Below are positions 50,275-57,785 of a stretch of DNA of 64,000 bases, one piece after another. Source of the stretch: Bacteroidia bacterium (GTDB lineage: Bacteria > Bacteroidota > Bacteroidia > Chitinophagales > Chitinophagaceae); assembly GCA_030427635.1 (NCBI GenBank), contig JAUIBA010000002.1:124001-188000 (forward strand), given 5' to 3'. The position numbers and the translations under genes are program-made. Positions within the stretch are counted from its first letter, which is position 1. Every line of letters begins with the position of its first letter. Below the pieces are notes generated by a model that saw only the letters and a program-made list of their open reading frames with translations, made no database searches and was not told where the DNA came from.

Positions 50275-51675
50275 ATGTATCAATTGAAAGAAAATAGTAG
50301 GCGGAATATATTTGTTGTAAATCGTTCAGAACTTTTTGAACGATTTGATGCTCTGTTTTACAAAGAGAGGTTAAACCTAGATTCTTATATAAAACTATCG
50401 AAAATAGCAAAAATATCTGGTGGGAAAAGGATTCCGAAGGGGTTTGAATTTCTTACAGAAAAAAGCCCGTATCGTTATTTAAGAGTAGGAGATGTGAGCT
50501 GGGATGGAAGGCTAGATTATGACAGTTTTAAATACTTGTCTAAAGAGGTATATGATATTTTGAAAAGGTATGAGATATTCAAAGATGAGCTATTGATTGC
50601 TATCGTAGGTGCGACGGTGGGGAAAGTAGCGATATTAGATGTTGAAGATGACTGTACAGACAGAATTATCCTTACTGAGAATTGTGCAAAAATTTCGATT
50701 TCGAATAACAGCGTACTTCCACAGTTTTTGCTTTTAATATTGCAAAGCAACATAGTCCAACAACAAATAAAACTGAACTACATACAAACAACATTGCCGA
50801 AGCTTGGACTCGACAGGGTTGAGTCATTGCTCATTCCACCAATACCATCTATTGCAATGCAAACGGAAATAGTCCGAAAATACCAAGCAGCATTCAATGA
50901 AAAACAAAGAAAAGAAGCAGAAGCTAAAGAGCTGATTAAGAGTATTGATGCTTTTCTCGGGAGTGAATTGCAGTTGTGTGCAACAGAAAGCGGAAGTGGA
51001 ATCAGCGATAGGGTTTTCAGAGTAGATCGTTCGTTTTTATACAAAAGATTGGATGCAGCTGTTTATAAGCCGTCTTTCAAATTTAAGTCCAATATATACG
51101 AGGTTCACAAACTCTCAGATTTAGTATACATCAATCCTCAAACTTCTTTTAATAGGCTAAACCCTGATTCTGAAATATCTTTTGTTCCAATGGATGCAAT
51201 TGATGAAGAGAATGGAGTAGTTAAATATTTCAATAAGAAAAGAGTTTATCTGTCCAAAGGGTTTACAAGATTTAAAAATGGCGATTTGATTTGGGCAAAA
51301 ATAACGCCATGCATGCAAAATGGGAAGTCTGCTGTAGTTTACGATGCGTTACAAGGGTATGCATGTGGGTCAACCGAGTTTTACGTGATACGCCCAAAGA
51401 CCAATGATGTGATTGTAGAGTATGTGCATTTATTTTTACGTGACAGAAGGGTTTTAGAATATGCCCAAAATTACTTTGGTGGGTCAGCCGGTCAACAAAG
51501 AGTTTCCAAGGATTTTTTCGCCAACTTTCAAATCCCATTACCCCCGAGATTAAAACAACTAGCGATATTGAAACACATAGACGGGATCAATAAAAAAATC
51601 CTTCACCTCAGAAGTGAGGGAGATATTGGATTAGAAGAGGCTAAGCAAGAAATTGAACAAATGATTTTGGGATAA
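50275..51675 (+). CDS. Type I restriction specificity subunit (HsdS)
   Basis: This 466-residue protein has two target-recognition domains and two long helices. TRD1 is about residues 12-175 (NRSELFERFDALFYKERL ... LSKIAKISGGKRIPKG, PYRYLRVGDV), then a coiled helix (AFNEKQRKEAEAKELIKSIDAFL). TRD2 is about 245-430 (VDRSFLYKRLDAAVYKPSF ... VYINPQTSFNRL), then PLPPRLKQLAILKHIDGINKK and a final helix. The halves are visibly repeated (NRSELFERFDALFY / DRSFLYKRLDAAVY), as expected for a bipartite target site. It directs the upstream methylase-nuclease to DNA. It is the last gene of the island; no HsdR follows. Confidence 0.93.
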   Translation: MYQLKENSRRNIFVVNRSELFERFDALFYKERLNLDSYIKLSKIAKISGGKRIPKGFEFLTEKSPYRYLRVGDVSWDGRLDYDSFKYLSKEVYDILKRYEIFKDELLIAIVGATVGKVAILDVEDDCTDRIILTENCAKISISNNSVLPQFLLLILQSNIVQQQIKLNYIQTTLPKLGLDRVESLLIPPIPSIAMQTEIVRKYQAAFNEKQRKEAEAKELIKSIDAFLGSELQLCATESGSGISDRVFRVDRSFLYKRLDAAVYKPSFKFKSNIYEVHKLSDLVYINPQTSFNRLNPDSEISFVPMDAIDEENGVVKYFNKKRVYLSKGFTRFKNGDLIWAKITPCMQNGKSAVVYDALQGYACGSTEFYVIRPKTNDVIVEYVHLFLRDRRVLEYAQNYFGGSAGQQRVSKDFFANFQIPLPPRLKQLAILKHIDGINKKILHLRSEGDIGLEEAKQEIEQMILG

Positions 51676-51695
51676 GTTAGTACTTCCCCACTCAC

Positions 51696-51900
51696 TTATC
51701 CACAATCCAACCCCACACCGCCCATATCTTCGTAACTTGCAGTGATAAACCCTCATGCCTATGTCTGTTATGAATATTCTGTTAGCCCACAGTACTCCAC
51801 GCTATTGCCGGGTTAATATATGATAAAAAACGCGCGAGCAATTTTTGAGAAGAAATGCGCACTTTTTAGTTATCGTATTTGTTTCGTAAGTTGCTTGTAG
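51696..51900 (+). repeat. Dispersed module copy B: TTATCCACA, 115 nt, ATG and the KNARAIF repeat
   Basis: TTATCCACA (51696-51704) is followed after 115 nt by an ATG (51820) opening a 26-codon ORF (MIKNARAIFEKKCALFSYRI and on; stop at 51900). The 23 nt 51825-51847 are identical to the reverse complement of 37463-37485, and the ATG falls at the same point in both copies. The flanks share only the DnaA-like site and a CGGTGTG element near it. This suggests conservation of position and core sequence rather than a recent copy. A TAACTTGC sequence at 51733-51740 is a weak promoter candidate. Confidence 0.6.
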
Positions 51901-51928
51901 TCAATGTTTTAATGGCGTGATGGCAGTG

Positions 51929-51959
51929 AAATTGCGCACAGGAAAAATAAATTGCGCAC
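51929..51959 (+). repeat. AAATTGCGCAC direct repeat, 20-bp period
   Basis: Two perfect 11-nt copies (51929-51939 and 51949-51959) are exactly 20 bp apart, about two helical turns. A third TGCGCAC occurs at 51856-51862. The arrangement is operator-like and lies 121-151 nt upstream of the MoxR -7 box. Confidence 0.5.
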
Positions 51960-52079
51960 TGCGCAGTTTTATAAAAACAGCATTTTCACAGCATAGTTCG
52001 TTAACGTGTCACATTGCCCCCTGCCATTTAAAAAAAGTTAAAAGTGTACAGGTGGTTGCGGGTTTCTGGCAATCCGCTT

Positions 52080-52087
52080 TATTTTTG
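52080..52087 (+). promoter_or_regulatory. Promoter: TTG-22-TATTTTTG upstream of moxR
   Basis: TATTTTTG has a TTG (52055-52057) 22 nt upstream and lies 47 nt before the ATG at 52135. Confidence 0.5.
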
Positions 52088-52134
52088 AATTCGCACAGGT
52101 TTAAGAGCAACAAAGGAAAAACACTAAATAGAAT

Positions 52135-53139
52135 ATGGAAGTTTCTTCATCTTTTGACATCCGGGAACTGAATGAACGCATCCACCAGCAGAGCGCATTT
52201 ATAGAGCTGCTGAATATGGAGCTCAATAAGGTGGTAGTAGGCCAGAAACACATGGTAGAACGCCTTATGATAGGTATGCTGGCCAATGGTCACGTACTGC
52301 TGGAGGGCGTACCCGGTCTGGCCAAAACACTGGCCATCAAGTCTATGGCATCGGCCATTCACGCACAGTTTGCCCGCATACAGTTCACCCCCGATCTGTT
52401 ACCTGCCGATGTGCTGGGTACTATGGTGTATAATCCGCAGGAGCATAAGTTTGCCGTGCGCAAGGGCCCCATATTTGCCAACTTCATACTGGCCGATGAG
52501 ATAAACCGTGCCCCTGCCAAGGTGCAGAGCGCCCTGCTGGAGGCCATGCAGGAGCGCCAGGTAACCATAGGCGATAATACTTACAAGCTGGAGGAGCCGT
52601 TTCTGGTACTGGCCACGCAAAACCCCATAGAGCAGGAAGGTACTTATGAGCTGCCCGAGGCACAGGTAGACCGCTTTATGCTGAAGATTATCATCACCTA
52701 TCCCAAGAAGGAAGAGGAGCGTCATATCATACGCACCAATCTGAATCCTACCGGAGCGGCAAAGATTAATCCTGTGGTAACCACCGAGGATATTATCAAA
52801 GCCCGCAAGCTGGTGCGTGAGGTGTATATGGATGAGAAGATAGAGCAGTATATACTGGATATAGTATTTGCTACCCGCTTCCCCGAGGAGTATAAGCTGG
52901 GCAAGCTGAAATCATTTATCAGCTATGGCGGCTCTCCCCGTGCCAGTATCAATCTGGCCCTGGCATCAAAGGCTTATGCCTTCATCAAGCGCAGGGGCTA
53001 TGTGATACCGGAAGATGTGCGTGCTGTATGCCATGACGTAATGCGCCACAGAATAGGACTCACATACGAGGCCGAAGCCGAGAATGTAACAACCGAGCAG
53101 ATAATAAATGATATACTGAATGTGGTAGAAGTGCCATAG
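52135..53139 (+). CDS. MoxR-family AAA+ ATPase
   Basis: This 334-residue AAA+ ATPase has Walker A GVPGLAKT (residues 58-65), Walker B with FILADEINRAPAKVQSALLEAM, sensor-1 LVLATQNPIEQEGTYELPEAQVDRF, and a C-terminal lid with YGGSPRASINL. MoxR ATPases act as chaperones that help assemble or activate partner complexes, often with DUF58 and von Willebrand-domain proteins. In Bacteroidota they usually head a BatABCD cluster, but no such genes follow here: the gene ends in a terminator. Partner genes, if any, must be elsewhere. Confidence 0.95.
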   Translation: MEVSSSFDIRELNERIHQQSAFIELLNMELNKVVVGQKHMVERLMIGMLANGHVLLEGVPGLAKTLAIKSMASAIHAQFARIQFTPDLLPADVLGTMVYNPQEHKFAVRKGPIFANFILADEINRAPAKVQSALLEAMQERQVTIGDNTYKLEEPFLVLATQNPIEQEGTYELPEAQVDRFMLKIIITYPKKEEERHIIRTNLNPTGAAKINPVVTTEDIIKARKLVREVYMDEKIEQYILDIVFATRFPEEYKLGKLKSFISYGGSPRASINLALASKAYAFIKRRGYVIPEDVRAVCHDVMRHRIGLTYEAEAENVTTEQIINDILNVVEVP

Positions 53140-53165
53140 CAGTTATCACATAGCATATTACCAGC

Positions 53166-53195
53166 CCAATGCCGCGCCCTCAGGTGCGGCATTGG
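53166..53195 (+). terminator. Hairpin terminator after moxR
   Basis: A 10-bp stem (CCAATGCCGC paired with GCGGCATTGG) with a 10-nt loop begins 27 nt after the MoxR stop. The T tract is poor (TATTGTC). Confidence 0.65.
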
Positions 53196-53350
53196 TATTG
53201 TCAGAGGGGAGAAAAAGGCTTCTTATCCACATTTTTGCAGCCGTAGCAGCCCGGCATCCATACCCTGAAACCCGCTACAGCAGCCGCTTCCCTGTTATAG
53301 ATAGCTATGAAACAAAGACCTGCTATAAAACCAGCGCTATATGTGTGGTG

Positions 53351-53358
53351 TAAATTTG
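53351..53358 (+). promoter_or_regulatory. -7 promoter box (TAAATTTG)
   Basis: This TAnnTTTG match lies 18 nt before the ATG at 53377. Confidence 0.45.
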
Positions 53359-53376
53359 TGATAAAATCACTACGCT

Positions 53377-53682
53377 ATGAGAGGAAAGAGAATATTTGAA
53401 GAGCTGACAACGCTGGGCAAACGAAAACCGGAAAGAAAAGGACGAAATGTAAATCTGATAGCACTCAGAAATGAGTGCCTGCTGGCACGCTATTATTACT
53501 ATGCACACATGAAACGGAAAACCTATGACGACCTCCTGCAGCTACTCATGATGGAATTTTTTGTAGCGCCTGCTACCATTACCTATCTCGTGCAGGACCA
53601 TACCGATCACCTGCTGCAGCTGAAACAGAAAGCCCCGGGCCGGTATTACTTCACCAGCCGGTGGCCCCATCTGCGATGGTAA
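53377..53682 (+). CDS. Small basic protein with HTH-like C-terminal half
   Basis: The 101-residue protein has a very basic N-terminus (MRGKRIFEELTTLGKRKPERKGR). A helical segment with RNECLLARYYYYAHMKRKTYDDLLQLLMMEFFVAPATITYLV follows, whose end resembles a helix-turn-helix of small phage- or plasmid-type regulators. No signal peptide. The TAAATTTG box 18 nt upstream supports it as a real gene. Function unknown; DNA binding is a guess from charge and helix pattern. Confidence 0.6.
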   Translation: MRGKRIFEELTTLGKRKPERKGRNVNLIALRNECLLARYYYYAHMKRKTYDDLLQLLMMEFFVAPATITYLVQDHTDHLLQLKQKAPGRYYFTSRWPHLRW

Positions 53683-53732
53683 CCAGATATATAAACATTA
53701 GGTTATCTGTACCGGATAGCAGATACTTTCTA

Positions 53733-53740
53733 TAAGTTTG
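53733..53740 (+). promoter_or_regulatory. -7 promoter box (TAAGTTTG)
   Basis: This TAnnTTTG match lies 20 nt before the ATG at 53761. Confidence 0.45.
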
Positions 53741-53760
53741 CTTTATAAAATGTTCATACC

Positions 53761-54222
53761 ATGGCACTACCAGACATCTTTACTACTACCGTATCGGAAG
53801 GAATTATAGACCGTATCAATACCCTCACGCCCGAAACCCGGGCACAGTGGGGAAAAATGAATGTAGCGCAGATGCTGGCGCACTGCTGTGTGAGCTATGA
53901 ATATGTATATGAGCCGGAAAAGTATAAAAAACCTGCAGGCTTGATGAAGCTGATGCTGAAGCTCATGGTAAAGCCGATGGTAGTAAATGAAGCCCCGTAC
54001 AAACATAACGGACGCACTGCTCCCGACTTTGTAATAGCAGACACCCGCGACTTTGCCAGAGAGCAGCGCAGGCTTATAGATTATATACGCAGGGCGCAGA
54101 AAGACGGAGCCCCGGTTTTTGAAGGAAAAGAATCACACTCTTTTGGCAAGCTGAACGTTACTGAGTGGAACAATATGTTTTACAAACACCTGGATCATCA
54201 CCTGCGCCAGTTCGGCGCCTGA
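53761..54222 (+). CDS. DUF1569 family protein (DinB-like helical bundle)
   Basis: This 153-residue cytosolic protein shows RINTLTPETRAQWGKMNVAQMLAHCCVSYEY (about residues 18-48) with the WGKMNxxQMLAHC motif of DUF1569. The conserved C-terminal HSFGKLNVTEWNNMFYKHLDHHLRQFG follows. DUF1569 proteins are DinB-like four-helix bundles in which His residues of the AH and HLDHH motifs can bind a metal; the reaction is unknown. Single gene, convergent with the glutamine amidotransferase gene. Confidence 0.88.
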   Translation: MALPDIFTTTVSEGIIDRINTLTPETRAQWGKMNVAQMLAHCCVSYEYVYEPEKYKKPAGLMKLMLKLMVKPMVVNEAPYKHNGRTAPDFVIADTRDFAREQRRLIDYIRRAQKDGAPVFEGKESHSFGKLNVTEWNNMFYKHLDHHLRQFGA

Positions 54223-54228
54223 TGCCGG

Positions 54229-54804
54229 CTACATTGCAGCCCAGTTTTTAAGTATTTCCATACCATACGCTGTCCCCGCCGACTCCGGGTGATACTGTAT
54301 GCCCACACATGGGTACTGCTCATGTGCCACTGCCATTATTACCCCATCTTCGGTATGGGCTATGCTGTGAAGCCCGGTGTCCTGTAGCTCGTCTATAACC
54401 AGTGAATGGTAGCGCATAGCCTCAAATGATAGCGGCACGCCTGCATACAGTGGATGCCCGGTATGGTGTACCACACTGGTTTTGCCATGCATAGGGGCGG
54501 GTGCATGTAGTAGCCTCGCCCCAAAGTACATACCCAACGCCTGATGCCCCAGGCATACGCCCAGTATAGGTATCCTGCTGTGAAAGTGTGCTATGGCCTC
54601 CATGCTGATGCCTGCCTGATCCGGTGTTTCGGGGCCGGGGGATATGATAAGCCGCTCCGGTGCCAGGGCTATAAGCCCGTCCAGTGTTATGGCATCATTG
54701 CGGTACACCACACACTCATGCCCTGTCTGCAGCAGGTAGTGCTGCAGTATCCAGGTAAAGGAGTCGTAATTGTCAATGAGTACCCACATCGGCTGGTTGT
54801 GCAT
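54229..54804 (-). CDS. Glutamine amidotransferase, anthranilate / aminodeoxychorismate synthase component II
   Basis: This 191-residue class-I glutamine amidotransferase shows LIDNYDSFTWIL at the N-terminus and IISPGPETP (53-61). The nucleophile is Cys84 in GVCLGHQALG, and the His-Glu pair is in IQYHPES. It supplies ammonia from glutamine to chorismate, as TrpG or PabA. No trpE/pabB gene is adjacent, so which pathway it serves is open. It overlaps the upstream CvpA gene by 32 nt if the ATG at 54804 is used; MWVLIDNYDSF at 54789 is an alternative start. Confidence 0.9.
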   Translation of the reverse strand: MHNQPMWVLIDNYDSFTWILQHYLLQTGHECVVYRNDAITLDGLIALAPERLIISPGPETPDQAGISMEAIAHFHSRIPILGVCLGHQALGMYFGARLLHAPAPMHGKTSVVHHTGHPLYAGVPLSFEAMRYHSLVIDELQDTGLHSIAHTEDGVIMAVAHEQYPCVGIQYHPESAGTAYGMEILKNWAAM

Positions 54805-55324
54805 TTACCGTATCAAAGAAGTGGCTCAGGTTTGTAAAAGTGTCCTGCACAAAGGGCAGCAGGTGACCCGCTATACCAAAGAACCACGGCGCCAGGCCCG
54901 ACAGCATTCCATAGCTGTGCGACTCCGCAATGGTTTGTGCAGGTATTATCTGTGCGCTGGCGCCCAGCCATAACAGCGAGCTCCATATTACTGCCCCCAG
55001 AAATACATAGAGCAGTGCCCCCAGCAGCTTATTAATGGTGCCCAGCATCAGGCCCTCGGCGGCTTTTTCTATCATGCGCGCTATAAGCCGCACCAGCATT
55101 ACCACACCTATAAACAGTACTATATATGCTATTACCTGCGCCCAGCCCGACGACACATAGTCATGTGCCAGCAGCCAGGATGCAAACGCCTGGGAAAGCT
55201 TCAGCGCTACCAGCAGCCCCAGCAGAATGCTGATGACTGAAAATGCAGCCACAATAATGCCCTTCATGAAGCCACGCACAAAGAAGACAATAAGCAGAAC
55301 CAGTGTTATAATATCCAGCGGCAT
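54773..55324 (-). CDS. CvpA family membrane protein
   Basis: This 183-residue protein has four membrane helices in the first 130 residues. It begins MPLDIITLVLLIVFFVRGFMKGIIVAAFSVISILLGLLVALKLS, matching the CvpA family, with the GFxKG turn. CvpA proteins are inner-membrane proteins linked to colicin V production and envelope stress; the mechanism is poorly known. A polar C-terminal tail (LSHFFDTVNAQPADVGTH) overlaps the downstream gene. A TACTTTTG box lies 11 nt before the ATG. Confidence 0.85.
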   Translation of the reverse strand: MPLDIITLVLLIVFFVRGFMKGIIVAAFSVISILLGLLVALKLSQAFASWLLAHDYVSSGWAQVIAYIVLFIGVVMLVRLIARMIEKAAEGLMLGTINKLLGALLYVFLGAVIWSSLLWLGASAQIIPAQTIAESHSYGMLSGLAPWFFGIAGHLLPFVQDTFTNLSHFFDTVNAQPADVGTH

Positions 55325-55335
55325 AATCGGGAGCT

Positions 55336-55343
55336 CAAAAGTA
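55336..55343 (-). promoter_or_regulatory. -7 promoter box (TACTTTTG) of cvpA-like gene
   Basis: This TAnnTTTG match on the minus strand is 11 nt before the ATG at 55324. Confidence 0.5.
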
Positions 55344-55380
55344 AAACTAATGATGACAACATGCCCACCCTGCCGGGTGT

Positions 55381-55411
55381 AAAAAGGAAATGCCAGGCAT
55401 TAAGCCCGGCA
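55381..55411 (-). terminator. Intrinsic terminator after the YqeY-like gene
   Basis: On the minus strand TGCCGGGC pairs with GCCTGGCA (8 bp with one G-T pair) around a 5-nt loop, then TTTCCTTTTT. It begins 30 nt after the stop at 55441. Confidence 0.8.
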
Positions 55412-55440
55412 CCTGTATGCGTTGTATGATAAAAGTACTC

Positions 55441-55893
55441 TTACTGAGCCAGCAGTTGCTTTACCGCTTCCGATATGGCTTTACCATCGGCCTTGCCTGC
55501 CAGCTGCTTGCTGGCTACACCCATTACCTTGCCCATATCGGCAGGGGAGGTAGCGCCTACCTGTGCTATGATAGCTTTCAGCTCGGTAGCCAGTTCTTCT
55601 GCACTCATCTGTTTTGGCAGGAACTTTTCTATAATAGCCAGTTCTTCCCGCTCTTTGGATGCCAGGTCTTCGCGGTTCTGCTTTTCAAATATGTCCAGCG
55701 AGTCGCGGCGCTGTTTTGCCAGTTTCTGCAGCATTTTCAGTTCGGTGGCTTCATTTATTTCACCGTTTGCGCCTTCGGCAGTCTTTTCTATTATGATAGC
55801 TGCTTTTATAGCGCGGAGCGTACGCAGTGCTGCCTCATCTTTGGCACGCATAGCGTTTTTCAGCTCATCCATTACCTTTTGTTCCAGTGACAT
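55441..55893 (-). CDS. GatB/YqeY domain protein
   Basis: This 150-residue helical protein begins MSLEQKVMDELKNAMRAKDEAALRTLRAIKAAI, a standard YqeY opening. It has LEMLQKLAKQRRDSLDIFEKQNREDLASKEREELAIIEKFLPKQMS in its middle and DMGKVMGVASKQLAGKADGKAISEAVKQLL at the end. YqeY resembles the C-terminal domain of GatB, a subunit of the tRNA-dependent amidotransferase, and may bind tRNA; the role of the free-standing protein is unclear. Single-gene unit ended by the terminator at 55381-55411. Confidence 0.93.
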   Translation of the reverse strand: MSLEQKVMDELKNAMRAKDEAALRTLRAIKAAIIIEKTAEGANGEINEATELKMLQKLAKQRRDSLDIFEKQNREDLASKEREELAIIEKFLPKQMSAEELATELKAIIAQVGATSPADMGKVMGVASKQLAGKADGKAISEAVKQLLAQ

Positions 55894-55944
55894 CTCTTTA
55901 TCAGTTATATGGTTAAAAAGTTGAAAGGTGTATTAGCGTGGCTT

Positions 55945-56289
55945 TTACTTATTCTCAGACTGCTCCAGCGCATCGCCCGCCTTTTTCAGGAATGCTTTGG
56001 CAAAGTCCTTTATTTCGTTGGCCAGCTCGGTATTGCGTGTAGCGCGGGCATAAGTGTCAGCCATACCAAAGAAGGTCTGGAAATAAAAGTCGTTCATTTC
56101 GTCCACCATCATTTTGGTAGTCCAGAGGTCTATACGCATCGCCGATTTTTCATCGCCGTCCCACAGGCCCAGTAGTATGGCTTTAGCTTTCTGCCACTCT
56201 GGTACGCCACCATCCGGCGCCCGCCATTCTATTTTCTCAGGCATCTTGTCTTCAGCAAGCTCTACCTGTATGTTTATGTTCGATTTCAT
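55945..56289 (-). CDS. gldC: Gliding motility protein GldC
   Basis: This 114-residue cytosolic protein matches GldC closely. It begins MKSNINIQVELAEDKMPEKIEWRAPDGG and continues KAILLGLWDGDEKSAMRIDLWTTKMMVDEMNDFYFQTFFGMADTYARATRN. GldC is needed for full gliding in Flavobacterium johnsoniae and is found in many non-gliding Bacteroidota. It may work with the T9SS/gliding machinery, consistent with the two T9SS cargo proteins in this window. The start at 56289 is set by homology; a TACTTTTG box is 15 nt upstream (56305-56312), so a longer start at 56361 is rejected. Confidence 0.93.
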   Translation of the reverse strand: MKSNINIQVELAEDKMPEKIEWRAPDGGVPEWQKAKAILLGLWDGDEKSAMRIDLWTTKMMVDEMNDFYFQTFFGMADTYARATRNTELANEIKDFAKAFLKKAGDALEQSENK

Positions 56290-56304
56290 ATTGGTCAAGT
56301 GGGG

Positions 56305-56312
56305 CAAAAGTA
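56305..56312 (-). promoter_or_regulatory. -7 promoter box (TACTTTTG) of gldC
   Basis: This TAnnTTTG match on the minus strand is 15 nt before the ATG at 56289. It decides the start codon. Confidence 0.55.
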
Positions 56313-56397
56313 CGGGAAAAGCAAGAGAAGAGATTAGGCACTGTTGTGGTAAAGTAATCAAAATGGGTAAAACAGATAATGTCGCAGCAAATCCATT

Positions 56398-56405
56398 TAC
56401 CTTTG
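56398..56405 (+). promoter_or_regulatory. -7 promoter box (TACCTTTG) 6 nt before ATG
   Basis: This TAnnTTTG match ends 6 nt before the ATG at 56412 of the first GT-C-like protein. It makes an upstream start at 56379 unlikely. Confidence 0.5.
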
Positions 56406-56411
56406 CACGAA

Positions 56412-57737
56412 ATGAATATGCCTGGCATCAATATGTTTAATACAACACTTGAAAGTTTTACAAACTCATGGAAGAAGTATTTTTTCAAATACGTATTGAT
56501 AGTGTTTCCAATATTTGTACAATTTTTATTCATATGTAAATACTCTTTGAATATTCCCCGATATGACGATTATGATTCCATAATAGAGCTGGTAACAAAC
56601 TTCCAGACAACTGCATTTCCCGGGAACATATACCATTTGTTCGATCAGCATATTGAACATAGAATTTTTACAACAAGATTGGTATCTGTTCTTTATTATA
56701 AGGTTTTTGGGAATATAAACTTCCGGGGACTGATATTCTTTAATTTCTTTCTGGCTGTTTTACTATTTGGCTCGTTGATACATGTTATTAGAAAGATTGT
56801 TCCCAGATATTGGCACTATGTAGCCATTGTTGTCAGTTTATGCTGTTTTGATATGATAAATACAGAAAACAGTAACTGGGCAATGTCCGGTATTCAGAAC
56901 TATGGAGTTACGCTTTTCTTTATTTCCAGTATGATTCTTTATGGTCGTAATGGTAAGGGAAATACAATAGCTGCATTTTTATTGCAGGTATTATGTATAT
57001 ACACAAGTGGCAATGGTCATGTAGCCTCATTATTCATTGTTATATATAATCTTTTTTCGGGCAGCAGAAAGAAATTTGTCATCTCATTGCTTACCATGCT
57101 GGTTTTCTCGTCACTTTATTACTATCACTATAACTCTGTGAACTCAACATTTACAGATGATATGGAAAAGGTGCTCCCCTTCTTTTTACACGCTGTTGGC
57201 TCCCACTTCAGTTTTGATTATGGCATTCCGGCCGGTGTCGTTATTCTCGTTATCTTCTTTGCATTACTAGGTCGGGAAATAATAAAGTTACCCAGATTAG
57301 ATAAGACTATCCTGCCTTTATTATGCATTGCCGGATACGCAATTGCCTCCCAGGTTCTGATGTCTTTTTTCAGGGGAAATTTGCCGGTTGTTGTCTCTTA
57401 TTCCAGCAGGTATATAGGGTACTCACATCTGCTGTTGATTGTAATGTTTACCTATCTGGTATTCAGGATAGAAAAGGATAACTTTAGTTTGATGATGGTG
57501 GATAATACCCACAGGGCAAGGATTCCACTTATCCCAATTGTGATAATAATATGCAGTATTTCTTATCTGTATAATTATGACGATGGGAAAAAGGCGTATG
57601 AAGGTATGCACCATATCCTTGCAACAGAGAGGTATTACTTTCCTGACTCGGTGAAGGCTAAGAGGATAACTGATGATGCCTGTAGACTGAAGATATACTG
57701 TATTGAAAATCAGAGAATAGAACTTACAGAAGAGTAA
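56412..57737 (+). CDS. Polytopic membrane protein, probable GT-C-type glycosyltransferase (tandem copy 1)
   Basis: This 441-residue protein has about ten to eleven membrane helices. After the first helix the first outside loop contains PRYDDYDSIIELV, placing an Asp-Asp pair where GT-C glycosyltransferases carry their catalytic acid. It is followed by DQHIEHRIFTTRLVSVLYY. The next gene shows the same blocks (PREDDYDAILVFL, TQHNEHRIVPSRIVYAIYY, GMQN-FGV-type middle, SRYxxYSHLL near the end), so the two are tandem paralogues. Lipid-linked sugar transfer is inferred from fold and from the neighbouring epimerase and GT2 genes. A short soluble tail ends it. Confidence 0.7.
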   Translation: MNMPGINMFNTTLESFTNSWKKYFFKYVLIVFPIFVQFLFICKYSLNIPRYDDYDSIIELVTNFQTTAFPGNIYHLFDQHIEHRIFTTRLVSVLYYKVFGNINFRGLIFFNFFLAVLLFGSLIHVIRKIVPRYWHYVAIVVSLCCFDMINTENSNWAMSGIQNYGVTLFFISSMILYGRNGKGNTIAAFLLQVLCIYTSGNGHVASLFIVIYNLFSGSRKKFVISLLTMLVFSSLYYYHYNSVNSTFTDDMEKVLPFFLHAVGSHFSFDYGIPAGVVILVIFFALLGREIIKLPRLDKTILPLLCIAGYAIASQVLMSFFRGNLPVVVSYSSRYIGYSHLLLIVMFTYLVFRIEKDNFSLMMVDNTHRARIPLIPIVIIICSISYLYNYDDGKKAYEGMHHILATERYYFPDSVKAKRITDDACRLKIYCIENQRIELTEE

Positions 57738-57785
57738 CCCCGTTACTGTTTATTTTGTTCCGGCATATATAAATTGCTACGAAAC

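Larger units (their letters stand above)
51676..52134. other. Intergenic region (459 bp) between hsdS and moxR
   Basis: It holds the second copy of the dispersed module (51696-51900) and three TGCGCAC sites (51856, 51933, 51953), two of them inside an 11-nt direct repeat with a 20-bp period. The probable MoxR promoter is at 52080-52087. No terminator after hsdS and no gene above 30 codons is convincing. Confidence 0.75.

Noticed and set aside
37605-51704. The TTATCCACA sites as a replication origin.
   Set aside because: Single sites in each gap are not clustered, no AT-rich unwinding region or dnaA/dnaN-type neighbour is present, and a third site at 53223 stands alone. They are better treated as part of the dispersed module.
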